Notes under the pieces: model-generated
What the model was told of the DNA's origin: nothing
Seen by the model: the letters and a program-made list of their open reading frames with translations, nothing else
The model's database searches: none
Position numbers and translations under genes: made by a program
Source: an uncultured Eubacterium sp.
GTDB lineage: Bacteria; Bacillota; Clostridia; Lachnospirales; Lachnospiraceae
DNA: 38,694 bases
Assembly (NCBI GenBank): GCA_934316925.1
Contig: CAKREC010000018.1
Location: forward strand, 1 to 38,694
Direction of reading: 5' to 3'
Part shown: positions 18,468 through 27,507 of the stretch, in pieces
Layout of the letters: the number at the start of each line of letters is the position of its first letter
How positions within the stretch are numbered: the stretch's first letter is position 1

Positions 18468-20711
18468 ATGGGGATCAGTTTTGTTGTTGCGTACCATGGT
18501 GAACGCAAGTATCTGGAGGACTGTTTTAGCAGCTTAGAAGCGCAGACCAACAAAGAGTTTGATGTCATTGTTGTCTGTGATTCCTGTACCGAAGAGGAAA
18601 AGGAGGCAGTGGCAGAGATGCCTGCCTCCTTCCCGGTTACTGTTTTGCAGACCGAAGGACAAAGTGGCGTGGCAGCAGCAAGGAACACAGGCCTGCATGC
18701 CTGCACCGGTGAATATGTTTTCTTTATGGACTGTGATGATTTTCTCAAGGAAAATGCTGTGGAAAGAATGTTACAGCAGATGGAGGACCGGGATGTTTTA
18801 TATGTCCGGAGGATCTATTCCTGGATCGGTTATCGCGGCTTCTTGGAAATGGACAAACTGCCGGAGGATTCGAAGGAAAAAAACACATATTTATTGATCT
18901 CGCGAGTGGACAAAGAGGACAAGACGTTCCCAGACATGCCGGAAGATTTACCGCCAAAAGAACAGGTTTTATATCATTTGATGCGCAGTGTCGTGCGGTT
19001 TTCGGCGATTTCGGCATTGAACCTTTTGATTCGGAGAGATCTTCTGGAAAACCAAGGGATCTGTTTCCCGGAAGATAAGCAGTATATGACGGATATGGAA
19101 TTTGTTGCCCAGTTATTTCTTGCAGCCGGATCGGCGGGAGAGATTACGGACGAACCGCTATATGTGAAGAGACGGCGCAATGATCCGGTCAATCTTCCTT
19201 CTTTGGGACAGAAGCGCCCCCTTGTGACAGGAGCAAAAGAAACGATGAAAGCGTATCTGGCGGTGAAGAATATCTGGAACGGACAGATGCCTTTTCTTGA
19301 GACTTGTCTGGACTGCAAATTTATCAAGGATTATGTTCGAATGACAATTCCGGTTTATATGAAAGAAAAGAAACCGACCGTTGTCAAACCGGTCTATGAT
19401 CTGGCAGAACAATGTCTGCAACGTGTGTCCGCGGATGCGCTCCGGCTGGCAAGACCGTATACGAGAAAGAGCGTGAAGTATTCACTCAGTCATACACCGG
19501 AGCAGATCGCAGCAAGGGCAAGGCGCCACAGTGCGTTTCAGACCATGCAGCGGACGATCGGTCACTGGAAGAAGATCCGGACATTGATCTACCGCAAGGT
19601 ATTTTTGAAAATTCCGCTCAGGAAAGAACGGATCTTGTTTGAAAGCTTCTTTGGACGGAATTATTCGGACAGTCCAAAGTATATATACGAATATATTCAG
19701 CAAACATATCCGGGGCGGTATGAATGCGTCTGGGCGTTGAATAAAAGAGACAAACTTCCTTATGGCGGAAAGAAAGTGAAACGTTTTTCTCTGCGATATT
19801 ATTATTATCTGGCGACATCAAAGTATTTTGTATTTAATGTGCGCCAGCCCAAATCATTTGTAAAACGAAAGGGAATGGTCTTTTTAGAGACATGGCATGG
19901 AACCCCTCTCAAACGCTTGGTATTTGATCAGGTTGAGGTTTCCGGGGCATCTCCGCTATACAAAAAACAGGTTTATGACCAAAGTCGAAGCTGGGATTAC
20001 TTGATCGCACCGAATCAGTTTTCTTCTGACATTTTCCGAAGCTGTTTTATGTATGATAAAGAGATGCTTCATACCGGCTATCCGAGAAATGACATTTTGC
20101 ATCTGCCGGAGAGAGAACGCTCCGAAAAGATCGCAGCGATCAAAAAAGAACTCAACATTCCACAGGATAAAAAGGTTATCCTGTATGCGCCTACCTGGCG
20201 GGATGATGAGTTTTATGACAAGGGACAGTATCGTTTTACGCTGCAGCTGGATCTAAAACGGATGCAGGAAAAACTGAGTGATGAGTATGTTGTCGTACTG
20301 CGGACACATTATTTTATTGTAAATGTATTGGATCTGGATGCTTATGATGGATTTGTTTTTAACGGAAGCAGTTACAATGACATCGCTCATTTGTATCTGA
20401 TCGCAGATATACTGATCACCGATTATTCGTCTGTATTTTTCGATTATGCCAATCTGAGACGACCGATTTTATTTTTTATGTACGACATCGAAAAATATCG
20501 GGATGCCCTGCGTGGTTTTTACATTGATGTGCAGAAAGAATTGCCAGGACCGATACTGCAGACTTCAGAAGAAGTGATCCGGTCAATTGAGAATATACAA
20601 CAGATATCCCAAGATTATCAGGACAAATATAATGTCTTCTATGATAAATACTGTGGGTGGGAAGATGGTACTTCCACGAAGAAAGTGGTAGAAGCTGTCT
20701 TTCGTAAATAG
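18468..20711 (+). CDS. Bifunctional GT2 glycosyltransferase / CDP-glycerol glycerophosphotransferase-type protein
   Basis: A 747-residue fusion. The N-terminal GT-A domain (about 1-230) has the GT2 start ISFVVAYHGERKYLEDC and the metal-binding DCDD (88-91). The C-terminal TagF-type domain (about 385-745) shows FGRNYSDSPKYIYEY, ETWHGTPLKRL with the catalytic-type His, PRNDIL, YAPTWRDDEF, RTHYFI and ITDYSSVFFDYA. TagF-type enzymes transfer glycerol- or ribitol-phosphate from CDP-polyol to a wall or capsule polymer at the inner membrane face. The acceptor and exact polyol cannot be read. ATG 18468 is preferred, seven bases after GGGAG; ATG 18462 is too close. Two homologues follow at once. Confidence 0.88.
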   Translation: MGISFVVAYHGERKYLEDCFSSLEAQTNKEFDVIVVCDSCTEEEKEAVAEMPASFPVTVLQTEGQSGVAAARNTGLHACTGEYVFFMDCDDFLKENAVERMLQQMEDRDVLYVRRIYSWIGYRGFLEMDKLPEDSKEKNTYLLISRVDKEDKTFPDMPEDLPPKEQVLYHLMRSVVRFSAISALNLLIRRDLLENQGICFPEDKQYMTDMEFVAQLFLAAGSAGEITDEPLYVKRRRNDPVNLPSLGQKRPLVTGAKETMKAYLAVKNIWNGQMPFLETCLDCKFIKDYVRMTIPVYMKEKKPTVVKPVYDLAEQCLQRVSADALRLARPYTRKSVKYSLSHTPEQIAARARRHSAFQTMQRTIGHWKKIRTLIYRKVFLKIPLRKERILFESFFGRNYSDSPKYIYEYIQQTYPGRYECVWALNKRDKLPYGGKKVKRFSLRYYYYLATSKYFVFNVRQPKSFVKRKGMVFLETWHGTPLKRLVFDQVEVSGASPLYKKQVYDQSRSWDYLIAPNQFSSDIFRSCFMYDKEMLHTGYPRNDILHLPERERSEKIAAIKKELNIPQDKKVILYAPTWRDDEFYDKGQYRFTLQLDLKRMQEKLSDEYVVVLRTHYFIVNVLDLDAYDGFVFNGSSYNDIAHLYLIADILITDYSSVFFDYANLRRPILFFMYDIEKYRDALRGFYIDVQKELPGPILQTSEEVIRSIENIQQISQDYQDKYNVFYDKYCGWEDGTSTKKVVEAVFRK

Positions 20712-20731
20712 AGAGAAAATGGAGTGAGAAC

Positions 20732-23140
20732 ATGGCGAAAGTAAGTATTATTATCCCATATTTTAAAGGAACAACCTATTTAGAGGACTGCGTGGGCAGC
20801 ATTGAGGCACAGCAGTTAAGTGATTATGAAATTATTATTGTTCATGATAAGGATGGACATGAGGTGCCGGATTCTGTATTGCAAAAGGATGAGGTCCGCG
20901 TATATGAGGCGTGGGATGAACTGCCGGAAGAAATCCATGAAAAGAACCGTCAGGCGGCAGAAAGCTGGCGGCAGCAAAAGATCACAGAGTCTGTCGATAA
21001 GCGCATGGCAAGTGCGGAGCGCAATCGTAAGACGATCGAAGAACTTGAGAAAAATGGACAGAGCAATGTCCAAAACCTTTATACTGAAGAACAGTTGAAT
21101 CCACAGGAAGAGGATCTTCTGGACGAATATGAAGAAAAGATTGCGGATGTATATCCGTTTGGCGTTTCCTACTGTCGTAATATTGGTATTCAAAAGGCGA
21201 CCGGCAAGTATGTATATTTTATCGACTGTGATGATTATATTTTACATGATGGTCTTGCACGGCTTCTAAAACTGGCGGAGGAAAAAGACGCGACAGTGGT
21301 AACCGGAAATAAGATCAGTACCTGGTTTAAACCGGCAAATTATGACCCGGAGAAAGCAAAACCAGATTCTTCGATCGAAGGCATCTGGCCGTTGGAAGGG
21401 GATCTGCTGGTAGAACGTTTTAAAGAACGCTATTCCTTGCAGCATCTGTTGATCCGCAGAGATTTTCTGGTGGAAAAAGGAATTTTATGTGATACCGATT
21501 CCCGTTTTTACAGTGACATCCGTTTTTGTGTAGAACTGTTGAAGGCAGCGAAAGGAAATATGTGGGTAGATGGCGAGAGCTATTATGCTTGGCGCCACCG
21601 CAATGACAAGATCCATCTTCCGGCGCTGTGTCAGAAAAAACGTGGACCACGTGGACCGGAACTTCTGGAAGCCTATGAAAAATCACTGGCGATCATGGAT
21701 GAAGGGGATAAAGAGCTCCGCTATATTCTGGATCAGTTTGTGGTTGATTATTTTTATAAGAGATATCCGGATCATGTGCGTCATGATCTTGCTCCTGCAT
21801 TTTCCAAGATCATGCAGGAAATGCCGGACTGGAAAAAGATCATCAAAGAGTATCGTTTCTTTGAGAAAATGGCACTTCGCGTAGCACGAAAAGGAAAATT
21901 CCGTATGTCACTGCCATTTTTCAAGATCTTTCGCTGGCAGAAAAAGAAAAAAGGCCTGTTTGGCAGCCGGATCCAGTGGTATCGTCAGTTGGAAAAACAT
22001 ATATTTAAGAAAATGCCGATCCGTACAGACTGGGTATTTATTGAAAGTTTCTTTGGAAAGAGCTATTCGGACAGTCCGAAGTATCTGTATGAATATCTGC
22101 AGAAGACAAGAGGCGATAAGTACCGTTATATCTGGGTTCTGAATCAGCCATCAAAGGATCTGGCAAAATCCGGAAAGCATACGCGGGTCAAGATGAACAG
22201 TCTGCGCTATGTATACTATGCTTCACGATGTGGTTACCGGATCTTTAATGTCCGGCAGCCGGCATGGAATAAAAAGAGAAGAGGCGTTGTGTTCTTAGAG
22301 ACATGGCACGGTACTCCATTGAAGAAACTGGCATTTGATATGGATGATATTACATCCGCAAGCCAGAATCACAAGACTTTATTCTATCAGCATGGAAGAG
22401 AGTGGAATTATCTGGTATCTGCCAATCCATTTTCTACGGATGTGTTTGAGAGAGCTTTTGTATTTAACCGTGATAAGATCTTAGAGTACGGCTACCCGAG
22501 AAATGATATCCTGTACGCAGATAACAAAGATGAGATTGCGGCAGAGGTAAAAAAAGAACTTGGAATTCCGGAAGGCAAACGGGTTATTCTGTATGCACCA
22601 ACCTGGCGTGACAATCAGTTCTATGATCGTGGTAAATATAAATTTACATTGGCAATGGATCTCGACCGTATGCGAGAGGAGTTTGAAGAAGACAGTGTAA
22701 TTCTGCTTCGTACACATTATTACATTGCCGATATGCTGGATCTTTCCGAGTATGCTGGATTTGTATACAATGGAAGTCAGTATGAAGACGTATCCAGACT
22801 GTATCTGGCATCAGATATCTGTATTACAGATTATTCATCGGTATTTTTCGATTATGCCAATCTGAAGCGTCCGATCCTGTTCTTTGTATATGATTATGAA
22901 GAGTATGCGTCGGAGATCCGCGGACTCTATATTGACATGGAAAAAGAATTGCCGGGTCCGATCCTGCATGATAATGATGCACTGATCGAGGCATTGCACA
23001 ATATGGATGCGATCACGGAAAATTATAAAGAGCGTTATGTGGAATTTTATGACCGCTTCTGTTGCGTGGACGATGGTCACGCGTCTGAGCGGATTATTGA
23101 AAAAGTGTTTGGGGAACGGGAACAGCAGGATCAAGACTAG
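20732..23140 (+). CDS. Bifunctional GT2 glycosyltransferase / CDP-glycerol glycerophosphotransferase-type protein with helical insertion
   Basis: An 802-residue paralogue of the previous gene with the same two domains. The GT-A part starts VSIIIPYFKGTTYLEDC, and its DCDD lies at 165-168, about 77 residues later than in the neighbour. The difference is a highly charged, helix-prone segment (about residues 58-138, Lys/Glu/Arg/Gln-rich) inserted in the nucleotide-binding half. The TagF-type half carries FGKSYSDSPKYLYEYL, ETWHGTPLKKL, YPRNDIL, YAPTWRDNQFYDRG, RTHYYIAD and ITDYSSVFFDYA, all intact. TGGAGTGAG precedes the ATG. It probably adds a sugar and polyol-phosphate units to the same cell-surface polymer as its neighbours. 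Confidence 0.87.
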   Translation: MAKVSIIIPYFKGTTYLEDCVGSIEAQQLSDYEIIIVHDKDGHEVPDSVLQKDEVRVYEAWDELPEEIHEKNRQAAESWRQQKITESVDKRMASAERNRKTIEELEKNGQSNVQNLYTEEQLNPQEEDLLDEYEEKIADVYPFGVSYCRNIGIQKATGKYVYFIDCDDYILHDGLARLLKLAEEKDATVVTGNKISTWFKPANYDPEKAKPDSSIEGIWPLEGDLLVERFKERYSLQHLLIRRDFLVEKGILCDTDSRFYSDIRFCVELLKAAKGNMWVDGESYYAWRHRNDKIHLPALCQKKRGPRGPELLEAYEKSLAIMDEGDKELRYILDQFVVDYFYKRYPDHVRHDLAPAFSKIMQEMPDWKKIIKEYRFFEKMALRVARKGKFRMSLPFFKIFRWQKKKKGLFGSRIQWYRQLEKHIFKKMPIRTDWVFIESFFGKSYSDSPKYLYEYLQKTRGDKYRYIWVLNQPSKDLAKSGKHTRVKMNSLRYVYYASRCGYRIFNVRQPAWNKKRRGVVFLETWHGTPLKKLAFDMDDITSASQNHKTLFYQHGREWNYLVSANPFSTDVFERAFVFNRDKILEYGYPRNDILYADNKDEIAAEVKKELGIPEGKRVILYAPTWRDNQFYDRGKYKFTLAMDLDRMREEFEEDSVILLRTHYYIADMLDLSEYAGFVYNGSQYEDVSRLYLASDICITDYSSVFFDYANLKRPILFFVYDYEEYASEIRGLYIDMEKELPGPILHDNDALIEALHNMDAITENYKERYVEFYDRFCCVDDGHASERIIEKVFGEREQQDQD

Positions 23141-23161
23141 AACCCGAAAGGAGAAATGCGC

Positions 23162-24379
23162 GTGGGTAAATGGTTGTACCAGGCTGCCAAAGGTGCAGTT
23201 GTTTTGTTTTACCGTTTCATGTGTGTGATATTTCCGGTAAAAAGTAACCGGGTTGTATTTGACAGCAGCCTTGGAAAAAGTTATGCCGGAAATCCTAAAC
23301 ATATCTATGAATATCTGGTATCTCGCGGCTATGATATGAAGTGGGATTGTATCTGGTTTTACGAAAATGAAAAGTATAACATTCCGGGAATGAGCCGGCA
23401 GGTTCAGTATGGAAGACTTCGCTATTTGTATTATATGGCAACGGCGAAAGTATGGGTGTTTGACAGCCGGCAGCCGGAGTTTTTGACGCGCCGCAAGAAC
23501 ACCTTTTACATTCAGACCTGGCATGGTACTCCTCTCAAACGCCTGGCACTGGATATGGATGATGTGTTTATGGCAGGAGAGAGTGATATTGTTACATACA
23601 AAGAACACTTTGCCAGAAATGCCCATACATGGGATTATCTGATCTCGCAGAATCCGTTTTCCAGTGAGACATTTCGCAGAGCATTTGATTTCCGTAAAGA
23701 AATTCTGGAGATCGGTTATCCGAGAAATGACTTGCTATTCCATGAGAATACTAAAGAGGGAATTGAGCGTTACCGACGTAACCTTGGTCTGCCATTGGAC
23801 AAAAAGATCATCCTATATGCACCGACATTTCGCGATGATGAATTTTCAGATGATGAAAAGTATGAATTTCAGCCACATATTTCCTTTGACCTTTTGCAAA
23901 AGGAACTAGGCGATGAGTATATTATGATCGTAAAATACCATTATCTGATCATGGATGCCGTCGACTGGTCGCCTTATGAGGGCTTTGTGTATCATTTTGA
24001 CCAGAGCCGCGATATTGCGGAATTGTTTTTAGTATCCGATATGCTGATCACCGACTACTCTTCCGTTATGTTTGATTTCAGTATTTTGCGTCGGCCGATG
24101 TTTTTCTATGCGTATGATTTTTATAAATATAAAAATGAACTCCGTGGTTTTTATTTCAGTTACCGGGAAGAGATGCCCGGACCGATCTCGACAACGACAG
24201 AGCAGTTGATCGCAGATATCAAAAACTATCGGGCAGAGGATTATAAAGAAAAATACGACAAATTTCATGACAAATATAATTCTGTCGATGATGGAAAGGC
24301 AGCGAACCGGATCCTGGATCTGATCAATGAGCTGATCCCTGCCAGTCCGCAGGATGTATATTATGATTCTGAAAATTAA
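23162..24379 (+). CDS. CDP-glycerol glycerophosphotransferase-type protein (single domain)
   Basis: About 405 residues with only the TagF-type domain: VVFDSSLGKSYAGNPKHIYEYL, QTWHGTPLKRLALD, GYPRNDLLF, YAPTFRDDEF, VKYHYLI and ITDYSSVMFDF. A short amphipathic N-terminus (KWLYQAAKGAVVLFYRFMCVIF) could bind the membrane, as in TagB/TagF primers. GTG 23162 is preferred because AAGGAG ends eight bases upstream; ATG 23156 lies only two bases from it. YAPTF replaces YAPTW and VKYHY replaces RTHY, so it is more diverged than the other two and may be the priming enzyme or prefer another polyol. That division of labour is inference. Confidence 0.87.
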   Translation: MGKWLYQAAKGAVVLFYRFMCVIFPVKSNRVVFDSSLGKSYAGNPKHIYEYLVSRGYDMKWDCIWFYENEKYNIPGMSRQVQYGRLRYLYYMATAKVWVFDSRQPEFLTRRKNTFYIQTWHGTPLKRLALDMDDVFMAGESDIVTYKEHFARNAHTWDYLISQNPFSSETFRRAFDFRKEILEIGYPRNDLLFHENTKEGIERYRRNLGLPLDKKIILYAPTFRDDEFSDDEKYEFQPHISFDLLQKELGDEYIMIVKYHYLIMDAVDWSPYEGFVYHFDQSRDIAELFLVSDMLITDYSSVMFDFSILRRPMFFYAYDFYKYKNELRGFYFSYREEMPGPISTTTEQLIADIKNYRAEDYKEKYDKFHDKYNSVDDGKAANRILDLINELIPASPQDVYYDSEN

Positions 24380-24397
24380 AATATGGAGGTGTTTGCA

Positions 24398-24874
24398 ATG
24401 GAGACAATTGCAAGTTTTACTGTCAACCATAAAAGACTGATGCCGGGTGTTTATGTAAGCCGGAAAGATAGCACGGGACATGATATTGTGACTACCTTTG
24501 ATATCCGTATGACAAGACCAAACTATGAGCCGGTCATGAATACTGCAGAAATCCATACGATCGAGCATCTTGGCGCAACCTTTTTACGCAACCATGAGCA
24601 GATGGGGGACAAAGTGATCTACTTTGGACCGATGGGATGCCGTACCGGTTTTTATCTGATCTTAGCCGGTGATTACGAGTCGGAGGACATTGTTCCACTG
24701 CTTCGGGAGATGTTTGAATTTATCCGGACGTTTGATGGAGAAGTGCCGGGAGCCTCTCCGGAGATGTGCGGAAATTATCTGGACATGAATCTTCCGATGG
24801 CAAATTATCTGGCGGACAAGTTTCTGGATCAGGTGCTTACCGGGATCACGCCGGATCGTTTGAAATATGATTGA
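24398..24874 (+). CDS. luxS: S-ribosylhomocysteine lyase LuxS
   Basis: LuxS splits S-ribosylhomocysteine into homocysteine and DPD, the precursor of autoinducer-2, as part of the activated methyl cycle. The 158-residue protein has the expected size. Metal ligands are H53 and H57 in HTIEH and C124 in PEMCGNY. Catalytic residues are E56 and C81 (GPMGCRTGFY). ATG 24398 is chosen because TGGAGGT lies seven bases upstream; an ATG at 24383 precedes that site. It follows the third wall-polymer gene after 18 bp and may share its transcript. Confidence 0.97.
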   Translation: METIASFTVNHKRLMPGVYVSRKDSTGHDIVTTFDIRMTRPNYEPVMNTAEIHTIEHLGATFLRNHEQMGDKVIYFGPMGCRTGFYLILAGDYESEDIVPLLREMFEFIRTFDGEVPGASPEMCGNYLDMNLPMANYLADKFLDQVLTGITPDRLKYD

Positions 24875-24952
24875 TTCACTGTAATATATTTTGGGACCAT
24901 TACATAGATATAAGAGAAAAGACAGTTAGCTTGTTCGAAGGTGAGGGACCCT

Positions 24953-25294
24953 ATGGAGAAAAGGAATTACCATAACATTCAGATTGAAATGTTGAAAGCG
25001 GTAATTCCTTTTTTTGATGTCGCGCCGGGAGAACCGATCGATCTGGAAGGGGTTCTTCAGGCGGCCATGCCCTTTCTGCCAAAGGAAAGTCAGAAAGGGG
25101 TGCAGATGGTGTTGTCCTTTTTCCAGATGCGCCGCATGATGGATCTGGTAAAGGTTCTGCAGCAGACAACCGATGCGGGGGCAGCGGATGACATGGATAT
25201 GATGTCTATGATCATGGGAATGATGGGAAATGATATGCCACAGCCGGAACAACAGGCGGAAGGAGAGGAAAACAGTGAGTCAGAACATATTTGA
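24953..25294 (+). CDS. Small protein of unknown function, Met-rich
   Basis: A 113-residue protein starting at ATG 24953, with GGTGAGG six bases upstream (24940-24946). It is soluble. The first 80 residues look helical (NYHNIQIEMLKAVIPFF, VQMVLSFFQMRRMMDLVKVLQ). A very Met- and Asp-rich stretch follows (about 83-96, DDMDMMSMIMGMMGND) and then an acidic, Gln-rich tail. No known domain is recognised. The Met-rich region might bind a metal or a hydrophobic partner, but this is a guess. Its end overlaps the next gene by 20 bp, so the two are likely co-translated and may form a complex. Confidence 0.75.
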   Translation: MEKRNYHNIQIEMLKAVIPFFDVAPGEPIDLEGVLQAAMPFLPKESQKGVQMVLSFFQMRRMMDLVKVLQQTTDAGAADDMDMMSMIMGMMGNDMPQPEQQAEGEENSESEHI

Positions 25295-25550
25295 ACAATA
25301 TGACATTTTTAAAACAATGGAACCGGGAAAAATCGAAATCATGAGAGAACTGGTCGAGAACATGCAGGGAAAGTCCATGAGGGAGGCCGCTCCGGCACTT
25401 TTGAATGCCACGACAAAACTCAAACAGAAAAATCTCTCGTTTTCCCAGCCTGAAAGAGAGTTGTTGATGGAAATCCTGTCATCCAATATGTCGGCAGAAG
25501 AAAAAGCAAAACTGGAAATGCTTAAGAAAACCATGGCAAAAAAACGCTAG
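25275..25550 (+). CDS. Small helical protein of unknown function
   Basis: A 91-residue protein with GTG start at 25275, six bases after AGGAGAGG. The first residues are MSQNIFEQYDIFKTMEP. The whole chain is predicted helical and charged (KIEIMRELVENM, REAAPALLNATTKLKQKN, ERELLMEILSSNM) and ends in a basic tail (KKTMAKKR). It has no membrane segment and no recognised domain. It overlaps the preceding Met-rich gene by 20 bp in another frame. The pair lies between luxS and the polyamine transporter. Confidence 0.75.
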   Translation: MSQNIFEQYDIFKTMEPGKIEIMRELVENMQGKSMREAAPALLNATTKLKQKNLSFSQPERELLMEILSSNMSAEEKAKLEMLKKTMAKKR

Positions 25551-25567
25551 TCACTGTGTACCATTTA

Positions 25568-25601
25568 TGCTATGATTACTCTAGTTGAAAAAAGACTAGA
25601 G
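25568..25601 (+). promoter_or_regulatory. Extended -10 promoter with inverted repeat in front of potA
   Basis: TGCTATGAT (25568-25576) is an extended -10 element, with a weak -35-like TAGTCA at 25548-25553. Directly downstream, across the expected start site, CTCTAGT (25579-25585) and ACTAGAG (25595-25601) form a perfect 7-bp inverted repeat with a 9-base centre. Its position fits an operator for the transporter operon, but the regulator is unknown. Confidence 0.45.
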
Positions 25602-25616
25602 AAGTGAGTGACAGCC

Positions 25617-26693
25617 ATGGCAAAAGATTGGATACAATTAAAAGATATTACAAAAGTGTTTGATGGGGAGACGGTATTGGATCGTTTAAACCTTACGATC
25701 CATGAGAATGAATTTGTTACACTGCTGGGGCCGAGCGGCTGCGGTAAGACAACGACACTGCGGATTCTGGGAGGATTTACTTCGCCGGATGAAGGCCAGG
25801 TTTTGCTGGACGGCAAAGATATTGCCCGGGTACCGGCCAACAAGCGTCCGATCAATACGGTATTTCAGCGTTATGCGTTATTTCCGCATATGACGATCGC
25901 AGAAAACATTGCATTTGGTTTGAAGATAAAGAAAAAGAGCAAGACATATATTGAGGATAAGATTCAGTATGCTTTGAATTTGGTAAATCTTAAGGGGTAT
26001 GAGAGCCGTATGCCGGATTCACTGAGTGGTGGCCAGCAGCAGCGTATTGCGATCGCGAGAGCGATTGTGAATGAGCCGCGGATCCTTCTTCTGGATGAAC
26101 CGTTGGGAGCGCTTGATCTCAAACTTCGTCAGGAGATGCAGTACGAACTGATCCGTTTGAAAGAAGAATTGGGGATCACCTTTGTCTATGTAACGCACGA
26201 TCAGGAAGAGGCATTGACGATGTCGGACCGCATTGTCGTTATGAATCAGGGATATATTCAACAGATCGGTACCCCGGAGGATATCTACAATGAGCCGCAG
26301 AATGCGTTTGTGGCTGATTTTATCGGTGACAGCAATATCCTTTCTGCGACGATGGTCTGTGATAAAAAAGTAAATATCCAGGGTCGTGTTTTTGAATGTG
26401 TGGATGTTGGATTTGGAGAAGACAATCCGGTGGATGTTGTGATCCGGCCGGAAGATTTGATCTTGACCGATGAAGAACATGGGATGATGACAGGAACGGT
26501 GACTTCCCTGATCTTTAAAGGGGTTCATTATGAGATGGAAGTAGAGGCGCTTGGGTTTACCTGGCTGGTTCACAGTACGGCGATGGCTGCGGTGGGAAGC
26601 CGGGTTGGGCTGTATGTAGATCCGTTTAATATACAGATCATGAAAAAGCCGGAAAACTCTGCAGAGGAGGTACTTCACGATGAAGAAGGCTGA
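25617..26693 (+). CDS. potA: Spermidine/putrescine ABC transporter ATP-binding protein
   Basis: PotA hydrolyses ATP to drive polyamine uptake. The 359-residue protein has Walker A (GPSGCGKTT, about 37-45), a Q-loop in [12 protein letters not shown], signature [14 protein letters not shown], Walker B ILLLDEP and the switch His in [16 protein letters not shown]-terminal TOBE domain (about 265-350) fits the PotA/MalK class. ATG 25617 is preferred; GTG 25608 in the same frame is possible. It overlaps potB by 14 bp. The PotA assignment rests on the neighbouring PotB and PotC-PotD. Other small organic cations remain possible. Confidence 0.9.
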   Translation: MAKDWIQLKDITKVFDGETVLDRLNLTIHENEFVTLLGPSGCGKTTTLRILGGFTSPDEGQVLLDGKDIARVPANKRPINTVFQRYALFPHMTIAENIAFGLKIKKKSKTYIEDKIQYALNLVNLKGYESRMPDSLSGGQQQRIAIARAIVNEPRILLLDEPLGALDLKLRQEMQYELIRLKEELGITFVYVTHDQEEALTMSDRIVVMNQGYIQQIGTPEDIYNEPQNAFVADFIGDSNILSATMVCDKKVNIQGRVFECVDVGFGEDNPVDVVIRPEDLILTDEEHGMMTGTVTSLIFKGVHYEMEVEALGFTWLVHSTAMAAVGSRVGLYVDPFNIQIMKKPENSAEEVLHDEEG

Positions 26694-27507
26694 TAAGATA
26701 CGCGCGTTTGCCGCTCCATATGGCTTGTGGATGATCCTTTTTGTGATCGTGCCGTTGCTGTTTATGGCGTATTTTGGATTTACAGATGGCGAGGGCCATT
26801 TTACGTGGGCGAATATTGTCAGCATCACAGAGCCGGTTCATGCAAAAGCACTATGGACATCGATCCGGCTGTCGGTTATCTGTACCGGGATCTGTATTTT
26901 GCTGGCTTTGCCGCTTGCCCTTGTGATCCGCGGACTGCATATCAAGAGCAGTGGGTTTGTTATTTTTATATTTATTCTTCCGATGTGGATGAATTTTTTG
27001 CTGCGAACGATCGCCTGGCAGTCACTGCTGGAAAAGACCGGCGTGATCAATCAGGTGCTGCGCTGGATCGGTCTGCCACAGCAGAACATGATCAACACAC
27101 AGGGAGCGGTTGTCCTTGGCATGGTATATAACTATCTGCCATTTATGGTGCTGCCGGTTTTTAACGCACTGTCCAAGATCGGACAAGACACTTTTGATGC
27201 GGCGAAAGATCTGGGAGCCGGATGGTGGCATACAATGCGCCATATCACATTGCCGCTGATCTTCCCTGGAATTGTAAGTGGCAGTACGATGGTTTTCGTG
27301 CCGGCACTGACTACGTTTGTATTGTCGGATCTGTTGGGTGGAGCCAAAGTCCAGCTGATCGGAAATGTGATCGAACAGGAATTTACGACGGCGAACAACT
27401 GGAACCTCGGTGCCGGGTTATCGCTGGTACTTATGGTGCTGGTGATCGGAAGCATGGCATTTATGTCCAAATATGATGGTACAGGAGAGGGGGCAGGAAT
27501 CTGGTGA
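26680..27507 (+). CDS. potB: Spermidine/putrescine ABC transporter permease PotB
   Basis: PotB is one of two membrane channels of the polyamine importer. The 275 residues carry six membrane segments and the EAA-type loop [29 protein letters not shown] (around 170-200) that docks onto PotA. The N-terminal [22 protein letters not shown] is typical of PotB. The start lies within the end of potA, 14 bp overlap, and the stop TGA overlaps the ATG of the next gene, so all three genes are translationally coupled. Confidence 0.93.
   Translation: MKKADKIRAFAAPYGLWMILFVIVPLLFMAYFGFTDGEGHFTWANIVSITEPVHAKALWTSIRLSVICTGICILLALPLALVIRGLHIKSSGFVIFIFILPMWMNFLLRTIAWQSLLEKTGVINQVLRWIGLPQQNMINTQGAVVLGMVYNYLPFMVLPVFNALSKIGQDTFDAAKDLGAGWWHTMRHITLPLIFPGIVSGSTMVFVPALTTFVLSDLLGGAKVQLIGNVIEQEFTTANNWNLGAGLSLVLMVLVIGSMAFMSKYDGTGEGAGIW

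Noticed and set aside
24884..24909. TGTAAT/ATTACA inverted repeat after luxS
   Set aside because: Only 6 bp with a 13-base loop and no T tract. Too weak to call a terminator or operator.
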